Source: Epithemia pelagica (lineage: Eukaryota > Bacillariophyta > Bacillariophyceae > Surirellales > Surirellaceae). From it: 64,000 nucleotides of DNA. The notes under the pieces are model-generated. The model saw only the letters and a program-made list of their open reading frames with translations, ran no database searches and had not been told where the DNA came from. The stretch's first letter is position 1. Every line of letters begins with the position of its first letter. This document shows, piece by piece, positions 53,001 to 62,155 of this stretch. The position numbers were made by a program, and so were the translations under genes. The stretch lies in assembly GCA_946965045.2 (NCBI GenBank), contig OX337241.1, positions 1-64,000 on the forward strand, read 5' to 3'.

Positions 53001-53395
53001 CAATCAAAGTATGCGTACTTGCCCTTGATGCCATTCGCTGCTTGTAGTCGGCCAAAGAAGGCACAAATGTCCAGTTCTACAGTTGTGTCACTGTTGGCAC
53101 AATTGTTGCCTACATGCATTTGGAATTGAAGTGGCGAGTGCCATTCTTTGTCCAATGATGCAAAGAGATCATCCAGGTATTGTTGTGTTAGATCTTGGAT
53201 AGGAACCAGGTTATCCTCAGATAGGGGCTGAGCGTCATTGTCCACCATGATAGGATGCAAACTATGTGACGGTTTTTGAACTGGAAATGGATTTGAATTT
53301 GTCCAGCGCGGGGTGGCCAATTTTATGGTCACGATGAAAGCGTGTTGTTTGTCTATATATCCAATGCTCTTTGGAATACATAGGCGACTAGTCAT
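50077..53395 (-). pseudogene. MULE transposase (one stop, one frameshift)
   Basis: Reads from an ATG at 53395 (the frame is open beyond the element edge, but that part is host DNA). The N-terminal part has a Cys/His DNA-binding-like segment (CSFHFTVFANSKGFY, then CHCNH), as in FAR1/MULE proteins. A single in-frame TAA at 52207-52205 interrupts it; the frame then continues without shift. The MULE core follows: KIDVTKGTN (first Asp, ~52005), IVTDGDSHEIEEL (second Asp, ~51800), CGWHII, and HEGTNLGLK (Glu, ~51380). At 51055-51063 a run of nine A (minus strand) shifts the frame; one base fewer would rejoin it to the SWIM zinc finger (LECTCMSFERRGIPCAHQ, ~50990). Restored length would be about 1100 codons, normal for the family. 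The gene is probably inactive as written. Confidence 0.88.
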
Positions 53396-53474
53396 TGGCC
53401 GGGGGGCGTGCGTGATTGGAAGGGTACCCGGAGTTTTAAAAGGAAATGGGATTGAAAAACTGGGTGTGTTTAAT

Positions 53475-53817
53475 CGGGAGTAGATCCGTCCGCTTCGACA
53501 GCTATTTTTCGCGCTATCCAGTCTACCTCTTCCGCAAATACGCCAAGGCGTCCTTGATGATCCAGAATCATGGTTCGATTTCGAAAGGAAATGTGTGTGG
53601 ACGAGAGGAATTTGCACGACTCGGAAGAACGACCAACGAGTCCCACAAACGAAGGCCAATCGCTCGCGATTCTTCTCGCATTGCTCTCTCAACGCCAACA
53701 ACAACAACAACCAACGACGACAACGACGTCGCCTACTTGAACCTACCCAACAAAAGAAAAGAAGCAGTCAAGCAACAACAACAACAGTCATCATGGGAAA
53801 CAAAGTGAGCTTGGAAG
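53475..53817 (+). repeat. Segmental duplication, right part of upstream copy
   Basis: Matches about 58560-58911, with the last ~240 bases looking identical. A 9-bp repeat (CCGCAAATA) present once here occurs twice in the other copy. Homology ends at codon 8 of the CHMP1 gene. Confidence 0.9.
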
Positions 53818-53873
53818 TGACTGCTTCCAAGCGATCGGTGACACGCTGCTTAAGAGTGTACAAGGGGTCCTGA
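53793..53873 (+). pseudogene. 5' fragment of the CHMP1 gene
   Basis: The ATG at 53793 and the next seven codons (MGNKVSLE) equal the start of the intact CHMP1 gene at 58887, together with the whole upstream leader. From 53818 the sequence is unrelated and a stop follows after 26 codons. The fragment keeps the promoter, so it could produce a transcript that encodes only a short peptide. Confidence 0.85.
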
Positions 53874-53994
53874 AGGTTGCATTTTCCTCTTAGATCCGTT
53901 GTATCTTCCTTTCTCGTTTCCATACTCTTCGTTACGTTCTCCATTCCGTAGCGTGTGTGTTGTGGTGTCAGGTGCGCCCAGAATGCAGCACTTG

Positions 53995-54168
53995 TGGTAG
54001 GATGAGCAAGTCTCGAAGGCTCCGCTTCGCGAGCCTTTCGAGATGGGATATCCGGGTACCCTTCGGGTAACCCGGATTCCCAGCTTCACACCACAACACA
54101 CCAGTAGAGAATACGTAGGATCCAGAAGAGGACGGAAGCGAGAGGCGCCAGTTGGCTATCTTCGATAG
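53995..54168. repeat. Double-hairpin repeat, copy 1
   Basis: 174 bp starting TGGTAGGATGAGCAAG. It has two adjacent inverted repeats: arms TCTCGAAGGCTC and GAGCCTTTCGAGA around CGCTTCGC (54011-54043), and CCGGGTACCC...GGGTAACCCGG around TTC (54052-54075). A direct copy lies 407 bp downstream. No coding signal. Confidence 0.9.
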
Positions 54169-54401
54169 TCTAACGTAGACGGCAGCAAGGACGACTCATC
54201 GGATCTAGAATCACGTCGATGACCAATCGGACACGTCACACGTTAGGCCGATTGGCATTCACATCAGCCGCAGGTCAACCAAGCACCATAGCTTGTTGCA
54301 CCTGGGGAAGAAAGAGACGCTTGCGTAGAAAGCTTAATTTCTTTCTTTCCCGCCCACCACTTCCCTTTCTAGGTCATCTGGTTGTTCCAACTACGTGACC
54401 T

Positions 54402-54570
54402 GGTAGGATGAGCAAGTCTCGAAGGCTCCGCTTCGCGAGCCTTTCGAGATGGGATATCCGGGTACCCTTCGGGTAACCCGGATTCCCAGCTTCACACCAC
54501 AACAACAACACACCAGTAGAGATCCAGAAGAGGACGGAAGCGAGAGGCGCCAGTTGGCTATCTTCGATAG
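54402..54570. repeat. Double-hairpin repeat, copy 2
   Basis: Second copy, 169 bp, with both hairpins unchanged. It differs from copy 1 mainly by an extra ACA repeat and a small deletion after CCAGTAGAGA. The ~230 bp between the copies is unrelated to either. Confidence 0.9.
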
Positions 54571-54732
54571 GCCTTCATATTGTGGTAGTCATTTTCCACT
54601 GGCCCGTTCGGTTTCTGGGAGAAACTCAAATGCCACAAAATCTTTCATGTTTCTCAGTGACTCAAAAACAAGTGCTTTGTGCTTTGTATGAGCAACCAGC
54701 AGCTATAGGCTCAACGCGTATCATTTTTCATC

Positions 54733-55413
54733 ATGGGTAATTCCGCTGCCAAAGAACTCCAAGAATCGCTCGTCCTCGTGGACGGAAGCATCGATGAATC
54801 TACGGGCATTGTTCCTTCCGTCGTGAGCAAGGAAGCCCTCGTTGCGAAGGGCAAAGGCAAATATTGGTCCACAAAGGCTGGTGAAAGTCTCTTCGTCCTG
54901 CATTCGAAGGGAATGATGAAATGCCATACTCTTGTCGAGACCCCTGACGGAGTCGTTGCGACCATTATCACGAAAAAGCTGGGTATGGCCTCCGCGACAT
55001 CGTACATTTGCAAGTCCGAACCCGCTTTTGACGGTCAAGATCCCTTGACCAGCGAAGAATTGAAAAAGTCTGGCATTGAAGAAGGCACCACACTTTATCC
55101 TGTTGGAGTGGTTAAAGTCAAGAAAACCATGACTGCCGGAACTGGCACTTACGGTATTGTTACCGGAACAGAAGACGGTGAACTTGTAACGAAGGAAATT
55201 TACACTGGCGAAAAAGCTTCTGCTATGAACTTTTATGCCACTTTCAAGGAAGGAGATAACGCTGTGGCCAAGGCATGTACCAAGGGTATGAGCATGAATC
55301 CTACCTTGGAAGTCAGCAAGGGAGTGGACATTTTGGCCATTGTTTGCATTGGCAACGGTCTTGCCGGTGATGGTTCTTCCGCAGGAGCCCTCGCTGGTGC
55401 TGGAGTTGTTTAA
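54733..55413 (+). CDS. Predicted N-myristoylated protein of unknown function
   Basis: 226 residues from the ATG at 54733. It begins MGNSAAKE, a good N-myristoylation signal (Gly2, small residues at 5-6), so membrane association is likely. The rest is compact with alternating beta-like segments (GESLFVLHSKGMMKCHTLVE, GVVATIITKKLGM, ALAGAGVV at the end). This loosely resembles LURP1/phospholipid scramblase-like beta barrels, but I cannot confirm that. Codon use is even and the frame intact, supporting a real gene. It lies between the broken and intact CHMP1 copies. Confidence 0.78.
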   Translation: MGNSAAKELQESLVLVDGSIDESTGIVPSVVSKEALVAKGKGKYWSTKAGESLFVLHSKGMMKCHTLVETPDGVVATIITKKLGMASATSYICKSEPAFDGQDPLTSEELKKSGIEEGTTLYPVGVVKVKKTMTAGTGTYGIVTGTEDGELVTKEIYTGEKASAMNFYATFKEGDNAVAKACTKGMSMNPTLEVSKGVDILAIVCIGNGLAGDGSSAGALAGAGVV

Positions 55414-56793
55414 ATGTGACAGCTATGATATTGAAAAAGAAAATACTTTTAAGGTTGTGAGGAGTGAGGAGGTTTCCAGGAGCCACCGAGAGAAGGAAAT
55501 CTCGGATTTTAGCTTTGAGCATTCTGTTAGAATCGTCAGAAAACGGCGCATTGCGCTATCAAAAATGCGCATTTGTAGCATTATTTTTTTAAAAAATAGC
55601 GCAAAAGCTGGTATTTTTAATTTTACATATATTTTATGGGCGTGATTGTATTTTTTGCCTAAATTGGGTAGACCAGTTGTTTTCATCTGCTATTTCGTTT
55701 ATGGATAATAACGCGCTTGTGGTAGCGATGGGACGGACACGGCGGGGGTTTGAGATGGGCATTTTGCGCTGTGTTGTGCATATTAACGCGCAAGCAAAGC
55801 AAGGCGCAACGCATACACATCTCTGCTCTTTTTTTTTTCCTGGCTCGTAACTCCCATCTCGAACCAAACTCTGCTTAAGAGGAACAATGAACACTGCAAT
55901 ACAACGTTCAAGAAAGCAAGAATCTTTTGATTTTGATGAGCGCGACACGTCCCAAGAAAAATATCACTTCACAATGCTGCACGATGCATTGATGTAAGGT
56001 TGTGTAGCAACTCATTTATCCGTAAGGGGCGTGTGTCATTCTACTTCGTGGACGTCTTATTTTACCTCGTGGTGTGATCCTGCGGTTGTTGTCTCCATTG
56101 TTTGCCAAAATCATTCTATTGTTGAGTCCAGATGTCGCTTGAGTGTTCATCTGACTATTCCACACGCAAAGCCTTGCATCTTCTCCAGCTGTCAGGAAGG
56201 TTGACGACGACAGTCTACTCCAAGAACGAACAACGCCTTTATGGCCACCACTAAGATGGTAGACTGGCTCGATGTCGGTTTCTCCTACCTGGAAAGGGCT
56301 TTTTCCACACTTTGTGCTTCGAAATTCCGTTGTGAAAAACTTCGATTATGGAGTGATGATTAAGACTGCGCGTGCATGGAAAAACCCATATTCGAAGTTC
56401 CTCCGAAATGGAATCTTGGTGTTTCAACTTCGATTTTGAGGAACTTCGAGTTTGATCATTAAGACAGCCTCTTAGTCCAATGGAGAATGCAAACGGTGCA
56501 TCACGCACGGAATTGAAAATGTAGTCTGTCCCTCTGATCGGTTTCAGAAAAATTGGTCCATCCAAAAATGGACAAAACATGAGCTGTGAACGCAGTGCAA
56601 TTTTTTTTTGCACATTGCACACGTACCGTATGGACAGTAATGGATAAACTTATCCCATTTCAAACAGTCATCACCGGTTTTCATCCAAAGACAAGCGTTG
56701 CATCGGATCGCCAGTCAAGTCAGGACTATTTTGACGAGGGAAATTGGGTTTTATGTGTTTCAACAACTAAGAGATGGATTGGTTGTGCAATGG
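55414..56793. other. Intergenic region
   Basis: About 1.4 kb without a supported gene. AT-rich patches with T and A runs occur around 55560-55640. A mirrored GCGCATT...AATGCGC pair lies near 55545-55570. Confidence 0.5.
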
Positions 56794-57223
56794 ATGTAGG
56801 TCCGCTGGTGGGTCCAGAGCTTGGGCTTGAAGTTGGACTCGACGTTGGACCGGAACTTGGAGCAGATGTGGGACCAGAGGTAGGCCCACTGGTAGGTCCT
56901 GATGTAGGAAGAGATGTTGGTCCACCGGTTGGTCCGGATGTTGGGCGACTTGTAGGTCCAGATGTTGGTCCAGATGTTGGCTCAGATGTTGGACCAGAAG
57001 TAGGTCCACTTGTGGGTCCCGATGTGGGTCCACTAGTAGGGCCAGATGTTGGGCCAGTTGTTGGTCCGGACGTAGGTTCACTTGTTGGACCACTTGTTGG
57101 GCCAGATGTTGGGCCACTGGTAGGTCCAGATGTAGGACCGCTGGTAGGTCCACTAGTAGGGCCAGAGGTAGGTTCACTGGTTGGGCCAGATGTAGGTCCA
57201 CTTGTAGGTCCGTCAGTAGGACC
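56794..57223. repeat. 12-bp minisatellite (GTTGGTCCAGAT type)
   Basis: About 36 imperfect copies of a 12-base unit such as GGTCCAGATGTT. Because 12 is divisible by three, several frames stay open: the plus strand can read VGPD/VGPL repeats and the minus strand GPTS repeats. GPTS-type Pro/Thr/Ser linkers are common in diatom surface proteins, so the array may derive from a coding linker, but no flanking gene on the minus strand is evident. The only protein-like neighbour is the BspA fragment directly to the right. Confidence 0.85.
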
Positions 57224-57643
57224 ACGATTGGAAGCAATGCCTTTTCGCACAGCAAAGCTCTAGCCAAGCTGAAACTTCCTTCAACTTTGCGAGAGATTTC
57301 GGAAAATGTCTTTTTCGAGTGCCTTGGTCTAACTTCAATTGACCTTCCAGTGGGTCTCCAAATGATTGGCGAATATGCGTTCTACAGCACAGGCTTACAG
57401 TCTCTAGAAGTCCCTCCTACGGTAAACAAAATAGGAGGAGGTGCGCTTTCAATGTGTCACAATTTGGAATCCATTGTGCTTCCACCAAAACTCCAAGTGA
57501 TTGAGCACAACCTTTTCTATGCTTGCCGCAAATTAGAAGAGATCAAGATTCCGGAAACAATAAAGGCCATTGGGTATTATGCTTTCTGTGGATGCTGGGT
57601 GTTGGAAAATTTGGATTTTTCGCTTTGTACTGTATGCATGACA
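57224..57643 (+). pseudogene. BspA-type LRR fragment
   Basis: The frame encodes five to six LRR_5 (BspA-like) repeats: IGSNAFSHSKALAKLKLPST, ISENVFFECLGLTSIDLP, IGEYAFYSTGLQSLEVPPT, IGGGALSMCHNLESIVLPPK and IKAIGYYAFCGC. It has no own start: upstream is the minisatellite. It is cut at 57643/57644 exactly where the duplicated segment begins, after which the frame runs only six codons to a stop. BspA proteins are surface or secreted binding proteins. This is a remnant of one; the missing parts are not in the window. Confidence 0.75.
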
Positions 57644-58369
57644 AGACAGCAGAAAAGTTAAGTATTATAATCGGATTATTGTATCGGTTACGTAGCCCTT
57701 AAGCCTAGAAACTAGAAAGTAGAAAGTGCGCCTGATAACTGATAATATATAATATCCTTTGAAAACAGCTGGGATGACCATCAATCTTCAGCGTGTGAAG
57801 CTGCTTTGAGACTGAGACGGATCTACCCAGAGAAATAGCTCTGGAGAGGAAAGGTCAATTCTCAACTGGAAACTTAGAACTAGCACTAAGTATGATCTGA
57901 ATTGTCGATCCAGTCGTCTTTCGATCCTCTAGGGTTTCAGGTTTTCCAGATTCTATGATCAATTCTCAGTCCCACTTCTTGCCGAGTGACGAGTGACCAT
58001 TGATTCTAGGACTAAGGACTACCAATACTTGTGCCGAAAGTGCTCCGTCCCGTAATGAAACGTCAAAGTCACCCAATAAAAGAAAAAGACAATCCGTTTG
58101 CACCTTAGGCCTTGTTAGGCCCTATGCGAATTGGGATTTTCGTCTCGGTTCTCGAAGAGAGTTAAGAGTTTGCAGTTTGCCATTATTTGAGTCATGTGTG
58201 TGCGTGGGTCCCGAGCCCCTGAGCTACCTCTCCACCTCGACATTCGCATAATCTGACGGACTACTGCGTAGTGTTCCTGCTGCCTCTCTCTATGTCCATG
58301 GCAACAACAACAACAACAACAAGCATAAAAAGCTTTTCAAGGACTCTATATTCTGGAATGGTTGCTCTA
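57644..58369 (+). repeat. Segmental duplication, left part of downstream copy
   Basis: Partner of 47397-48117. It includes a ~25-bp insertion (around 58090-58115) and other small indels relative to that copy. Confidence 0.9.
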
Positions 58370-58566
58370 GAAGTGCTTCTCGATTCTTGCTGGATGTCTC
58401 TTTCTTCAATTAATAACCAATCCAGAATGACCCTCACATCAGACACAACTCTGCTATTAGGAGGGAGTCATGATGCACTGGAAGACTTGTTCCTGGGGCT
58501 TTGGAATACTTTGACAGTGCTACTGGTGTGGCACATTGGGTGGTTGTCAGAGATTGAGAGCGAGGG
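58370..58566 (+). other. 197-bp segment missing from the upstream copy
   Basis: Single-copy sequence that occupies the place of the MULE in the other duplicate. No gene seen; it belongs to the upstream region of CHMP1. Confidence 0.7.
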
Positions 58567-58911
58567 AGATCCGTCCGCTTCGATTGCTATTTTTCGCGCT
58601 ATCCAGTCTACCTCATCCGCAAATACCGCAAATACGCCAAGGCGTCCTTGATGATCCAGAATCATGGTTCGATTTCGAAAGGAAATGTGTGTGGACGAGA
58701 GGAATTTGCACGACTCGGAAGAACGACCAACGAGTCCCACAAACGAAGGCCAATCGCTCGCGATTCTTCTCGCATTGCTCTCTCAACGCCAACAACAACA
58801 ACAACCAACGACGACAACGACGTCGCCTACTTGAACCTACCCAACAAAAGAAAAGAAGCAGTCAAGCAACAACAACAACAGTCATCATGGGAAACAAAGT
58901 GAGCTTGGAAG
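58567..58911 (+). repeat. Segmental duplication, right part of downstream copy
   Basis: Partner of 53475-53817. Carries the CHMP1 leader and first eight codons. Confidence 0.9.
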
Positions 58912-60028
58912 AGAATATGATTGAATTGCGTTTGGTTTCCAAACAAATGGTAGGTCAAGTCGTTGTGGCTTGTGGCGCTGTTGTCGCTTTTGGTCGGTCG
59001 CAAGTCGTGCTTCTTCTTTATTTGAAATCGTTGTTGGTTTGAAGCAGAAAGAAAGGAGATATAATCGCCATGAGTGAGGAATCTTCCCCAATCAAGGACT
59101 TGTGGTCGTTTTTCATTGGCCTTTCTCGCTCTCTAGTGACTGACCATTCTATTTCTTTTCCTGAATTGTGCGCGTTTGGTTTGCCCCTTTCTGGCATTGC
59201 GACGTACCTTTCTTGGTGATACACCACTTTGGATCCGAAATGGTTAGGTTCGTTCTTCGAAAAAGTGCGAAAAGAATGAAAAGGCGGCCTTGGAAAAATT
59301 GAAAAAGGCGATTCAACAGGGCAATCACGAAGGGGCTCGCATTTATGGACAAGATGCCATTCGCGAAAAGAATCAGGCCCTCAATCATTTGCGCATGGCC
59401 AGTCGATTGGACGCCTGTTGCTCACGGATTGAAACTGCTGTGCGCATGAATCAAGTCTCGTCGGGTATGAAGGGTGTCGTCAAGGGAATGGACAAGTCCC
59501 TGGCCTCCATGAATATTGATCAATTGTCGGCCGTCATGGACAAATTTGAAGCCCAATTTGAAGATTTGGATGTCAAGGTATGTAGTTTGAGTATGGGTGA
59601 AGGTTGTGTTTGCTCTACTTTTGCGGATTTGGGACCAATGCTCACGTCACGGCTGCTATCTCGAATTTGTCGCTCCATTTCTGCTCTCATTGCACTGAAT
59701 TGTGTGCTGCCATATCTCTTGGATCCTTGTTGGCACTCGACACAACTATCTTCCTGATTCGACTGCTACCTCTACTGTAACTACTTTTGATTCAAAACAG
59801 ACGCAATATATGGAGGGTGCCATGAATGCGACAACAGCCACGTCCACTCCGGCCGAACAAGTGGACAGTTTAATCAATCGCGTTGCCGATGAAAACAATT
59901 TGGAATTGGGCGAAGCCTTTTCGCAAGCAGGACCTGTGGGCAAAAAGACACCGGAAATCTCTCAAAAAGAACCGGCCAAACCCGAAACGGAAGATTTGGA
60001 AGCCCGATTGGCCAATTTGCGATCGTAA
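58887..60028 (+). CDS. CHMP1: ESCRT-III subunit CHMP1 (Did2/Vps46-like)
   Basis: Three exons: 58887-58949, 59248-59577 and 59801-60028, all in phase 0, giving 206 residues. Introns are GTAGGT...TTAG (298 bp) and GTATGT...AACAG (223 bp). The product follows CHMP1: ENMIELRLVSKQM, a basic helix (AALEKLKKAIQQGNHEGARI), YGQDAIREKNQALNHLRMAS, SVMDKFE-like SAVMDKFEAQFEDLDVK, AEQVDSLINRVADENNLEL, and the C-terminal MIM1-like DLEARLANLRS that binds Vps4 MIT domains. It acts in membrane scission at endosomes and in cytokinesis. The N-terminus MGNKVSLE could be N-myristoylated, which is unusual for CHMP1. The upstream region and first codons are duplicated at 53475-53817. Confidence 0.93.
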
Positions 60029-61012
60029 GCGACATGCTGGGGCGTATCGCTCGTCTACCGATATTATACTATAGACCTACACACACACAAAACACACAAC
60101 AAGGAGAAGCAAGCAAGGACTGAATCCGCAAGAGGATAGCGTCTTTGCATCACAAAAGGGTGATGCGATTGGATACAAAAGGATGAAAAGGATGGTAATT
60201 TCAATCATCGATCCGCAGGATACAAATTCTGCGAACTGTATATTTTCCCCTTGGAGGACAGGCCTTTGCATTCGGATTGAGTTTGTTCTCTGGTGTATTA
60301 TAGTCGTTGTTATTCCGTCCCATCTTGCTTCTCTGTTCCATTTGTATAGCTGCCAGGCGTGTAGTGGATCGTCAAACTGTGGTCCTCTCTTGTGTAGGAC
60401 CACTCACTCCATCCGTTTGTTTGAAATGTGAATGGAAGTTTGATGCTCCAATGCTTCCATACTTCCGTTGAACCTGTATTGTGTGTTGCCTTTGTTGGTC
60501 AAGAGATGGCACGAACGATGGTTCTTCGCCTTTCGAAAGCTATGATATCTTATTCCACTCCGTACAAGACATTCTTCCATTATTCTCTTTTGCCCGTGAG
60601 AAACCTGGACCGGTGGGGGAGAAAAACTCTCTCGAATCTCACCCAAAAACAAAGAGACCAAACCTGAAAGTCCACGAATGGATGTCCATCGTCAGCAGCA
60701 CCATTGGCACACACAAACACTCTCTCAAGTTTCGCCCGAACCATTGCAGTCCATTCACATGCTGGACCGCAAAATCATGGAGCTATCCCTCTTGGAAACA
60801 ATGGCAAGAGGACTGAGGATGGTGTCCATGAATGGTGACGGTTGTTGCCCGAACCCCCTGTTGGAGAAGTGGCTGCTGTTGTGTGATCCCATTCGTTTCG
60901 TTCCTCCAACCTTTGGTCGTAATGTTTGGTTGGACTCCACAGTCCGCCACACACCACCAGAAGGAGCAACGAGTGCTGCTGCACGAGAGAAAGGAACCAT
61001 TCCTTCCTTACG
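60029..61012. other. Intergenic region
   Basis: About 1 kb between convergent genes; no supported gene. Confidence 0.5.
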
Positions 61013-62155
61013 TCATTCCTTGTCCATGGTGGTAGTAGAAGAGCGGTCTGTCATAGTTGCGGCTCCTGTCTCCTTGTCGTCCTTGTTGTTGTCAGTTGGT
61101 GGTTGTTCTTCTTCTTGCTCTGGCTGCTTGGTCATGAAGGACGAGGATCGTTCTTCTTCTTCAAAGACGGTAAGAGTGTTGTTGGATGATACGGTTGGAG
61201 GAGGAGCACGAGTCTGGCGAGTTTGGGACGAGGAGGGAATGGACTCTGTCGTTCGGGCCCGTGGTTGGTTTCGTGTCATTCGGGGAAGCGGTGGTGGTAC
61301 AAAAGAAGGTAGTACTACAGAGGGAGTCGTGGAGGCAATGGAAGTGGTGCGTCGCAACGCACCACTCGCAGGAGGAGGAGTTGTACTTGTCCCAACAACC
61401 GGACAATTCGCAGTGTCATTCTTGGCGCTATTCGTAGACGGAGGAGGAGGACCAGCTACTGGCAGTGCTGGGATAGTGCTTGTGGTTGTACTTGCCCCAA
61501 GAACCGGACAAGTCTCAGTGTCCTTCGTGGTGCGATTCGTAGACTGAAGAGGTTGAGAAAAAGAAGAAGGAACAGAAGACGAGGCCGCAGAAGCAGCGGC
61601 CACGAGAACTGGATCCAGAGTGGTACTGGAGGAATGTCGTCGAAGCGAAGAAACAGAAGACGATGCATCAAATACTAACGACAAGGTGGAAGAAGAGGAT
61701 AGGGGTTGCTGTTGGTCTTGTTTGGAGGAAGGAGAGTCGTTCGAATGCTTCTTGTGTTCCAGGTCTGGATTCGTTTCTGCGTCCGGATGGTCCAGTGTTC
61801 CACCATTATTGTTTCTTCTTCTTTTTCTTCGTTTTCGTCGTCTTGCTGTTGGGGATGATATTTGTCGTTGATCTTGACGATACTTCCAAACGGCCAATGC
61901 CACGAGGCCCATACAGCACAGGAATAACAGACCCACCACTCCAAACGTTCGAGCCATGGTGGCCAATTCCCATCGTTGTTTGTCGTCGTGATCATGATCC
62001 TGCGTATCATGGTTGTTGCCATGAGCATGGGAATGCACATGCTCATGGCCGTCATGAACATGAGAATGAGAATTGCTGGAATCCTCCTCCTCCATTTTGT
62101 CGTCATCGTCGTTGTGCAGGGTGAGAAAGAGCAAGCGAAACTGTGAGGACCGCAT
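61013..62155 (-). CDS. His-rich single-pass membrane protein
   Basis: 380 residues from the ATG at 62155; the frame is open to 62233 from a TTG. An alternative ATG at 62095 would begin MEEEDSS. Residues ~30-56 alternate His with Ser, Asp or Glu (HSHVHDGHEHVHSHAHG), followed by one transmembrane helix at 71-90 (FGVVGLLFLCCMGLVALAVW), a strongly basic stop-transfer RRRKRRKRRR at ~105, and ~260 residues of Ser/Thr/Pro low complexity with two repeats of the type TxxCPVxGxST. The His cluster could bind zinc or copper (inference). No transporter family is recognised, and a single helix argues against a transporter. Confidence 0.6.
   Translation of the reverse strand: MRSSQFRLLFLTLHNDDDDKMEEEDSSNSHSHVHDGHEHVHSHAHGNNHDTQDHDHDDKQRWELATMARTFGVVGLLFLCCMGLVALAVWKYRQDQRQISSPTARRRKRRKRRRNNNGGTLDHPDAETNPDLEHKKHSNDSPSSKQDQQQPLSSSSTLSLVFDASSSVSSLRRHSSSTTLDPVLVAAASAASSSVPSSFSQPLQSTNRTTKDTETCPVLGASTTTSTIPALPVAGPPPPSTNSAKNDTANCPVVGTSTTPPPASGALRRTTSIASTTPSVVLPSFVPPPLPRMTRNQPRARTTESIPSSSQTRQTRAPPPTVSSNNTLTVFEEEERSSSFMTKQPEQEEEQPPTDNNKDDKETGAATMTDRSSTTTMDKE

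Larger units (their letters stand above)
48118..53474. mobile_element. Mutator-like element (MULE) with convergent oxygenase-like ORF
   Basis: 5357 bp. The ends are short inverted repeats: the left starts ATTAACCACACCCAGTTTTT and the right, read inverted, starts ATTAAACACACCCAGTTTTT. The boundaries fall exactly where homology to the duplicated host segment (57644-58911) is interrupted. No target duplication is visible. Instead about 197 bp of the host sequence present in the other copy is missing. The element holds a minus-strand MULE transposase gene with one stop and one frameshift, and a plus-strand gene with an HxD...H oxygenase-like signature. Confidence 0.85.

Noticed and set aside
53396-53710. 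N-terminal extension of the MULE transposase frame
   Set aside because: Bases beyond 53474 are the duplicated CHMP1 leader in antisense, so the open frame there is accidental; the first ATG inside the element is at 53395.
60678-61547. 289-codon plus-strand ORF
   Set aside because: Mostly antisense to the His-rich membrane protein gene; Val/Gly-rich shadow with no motif.
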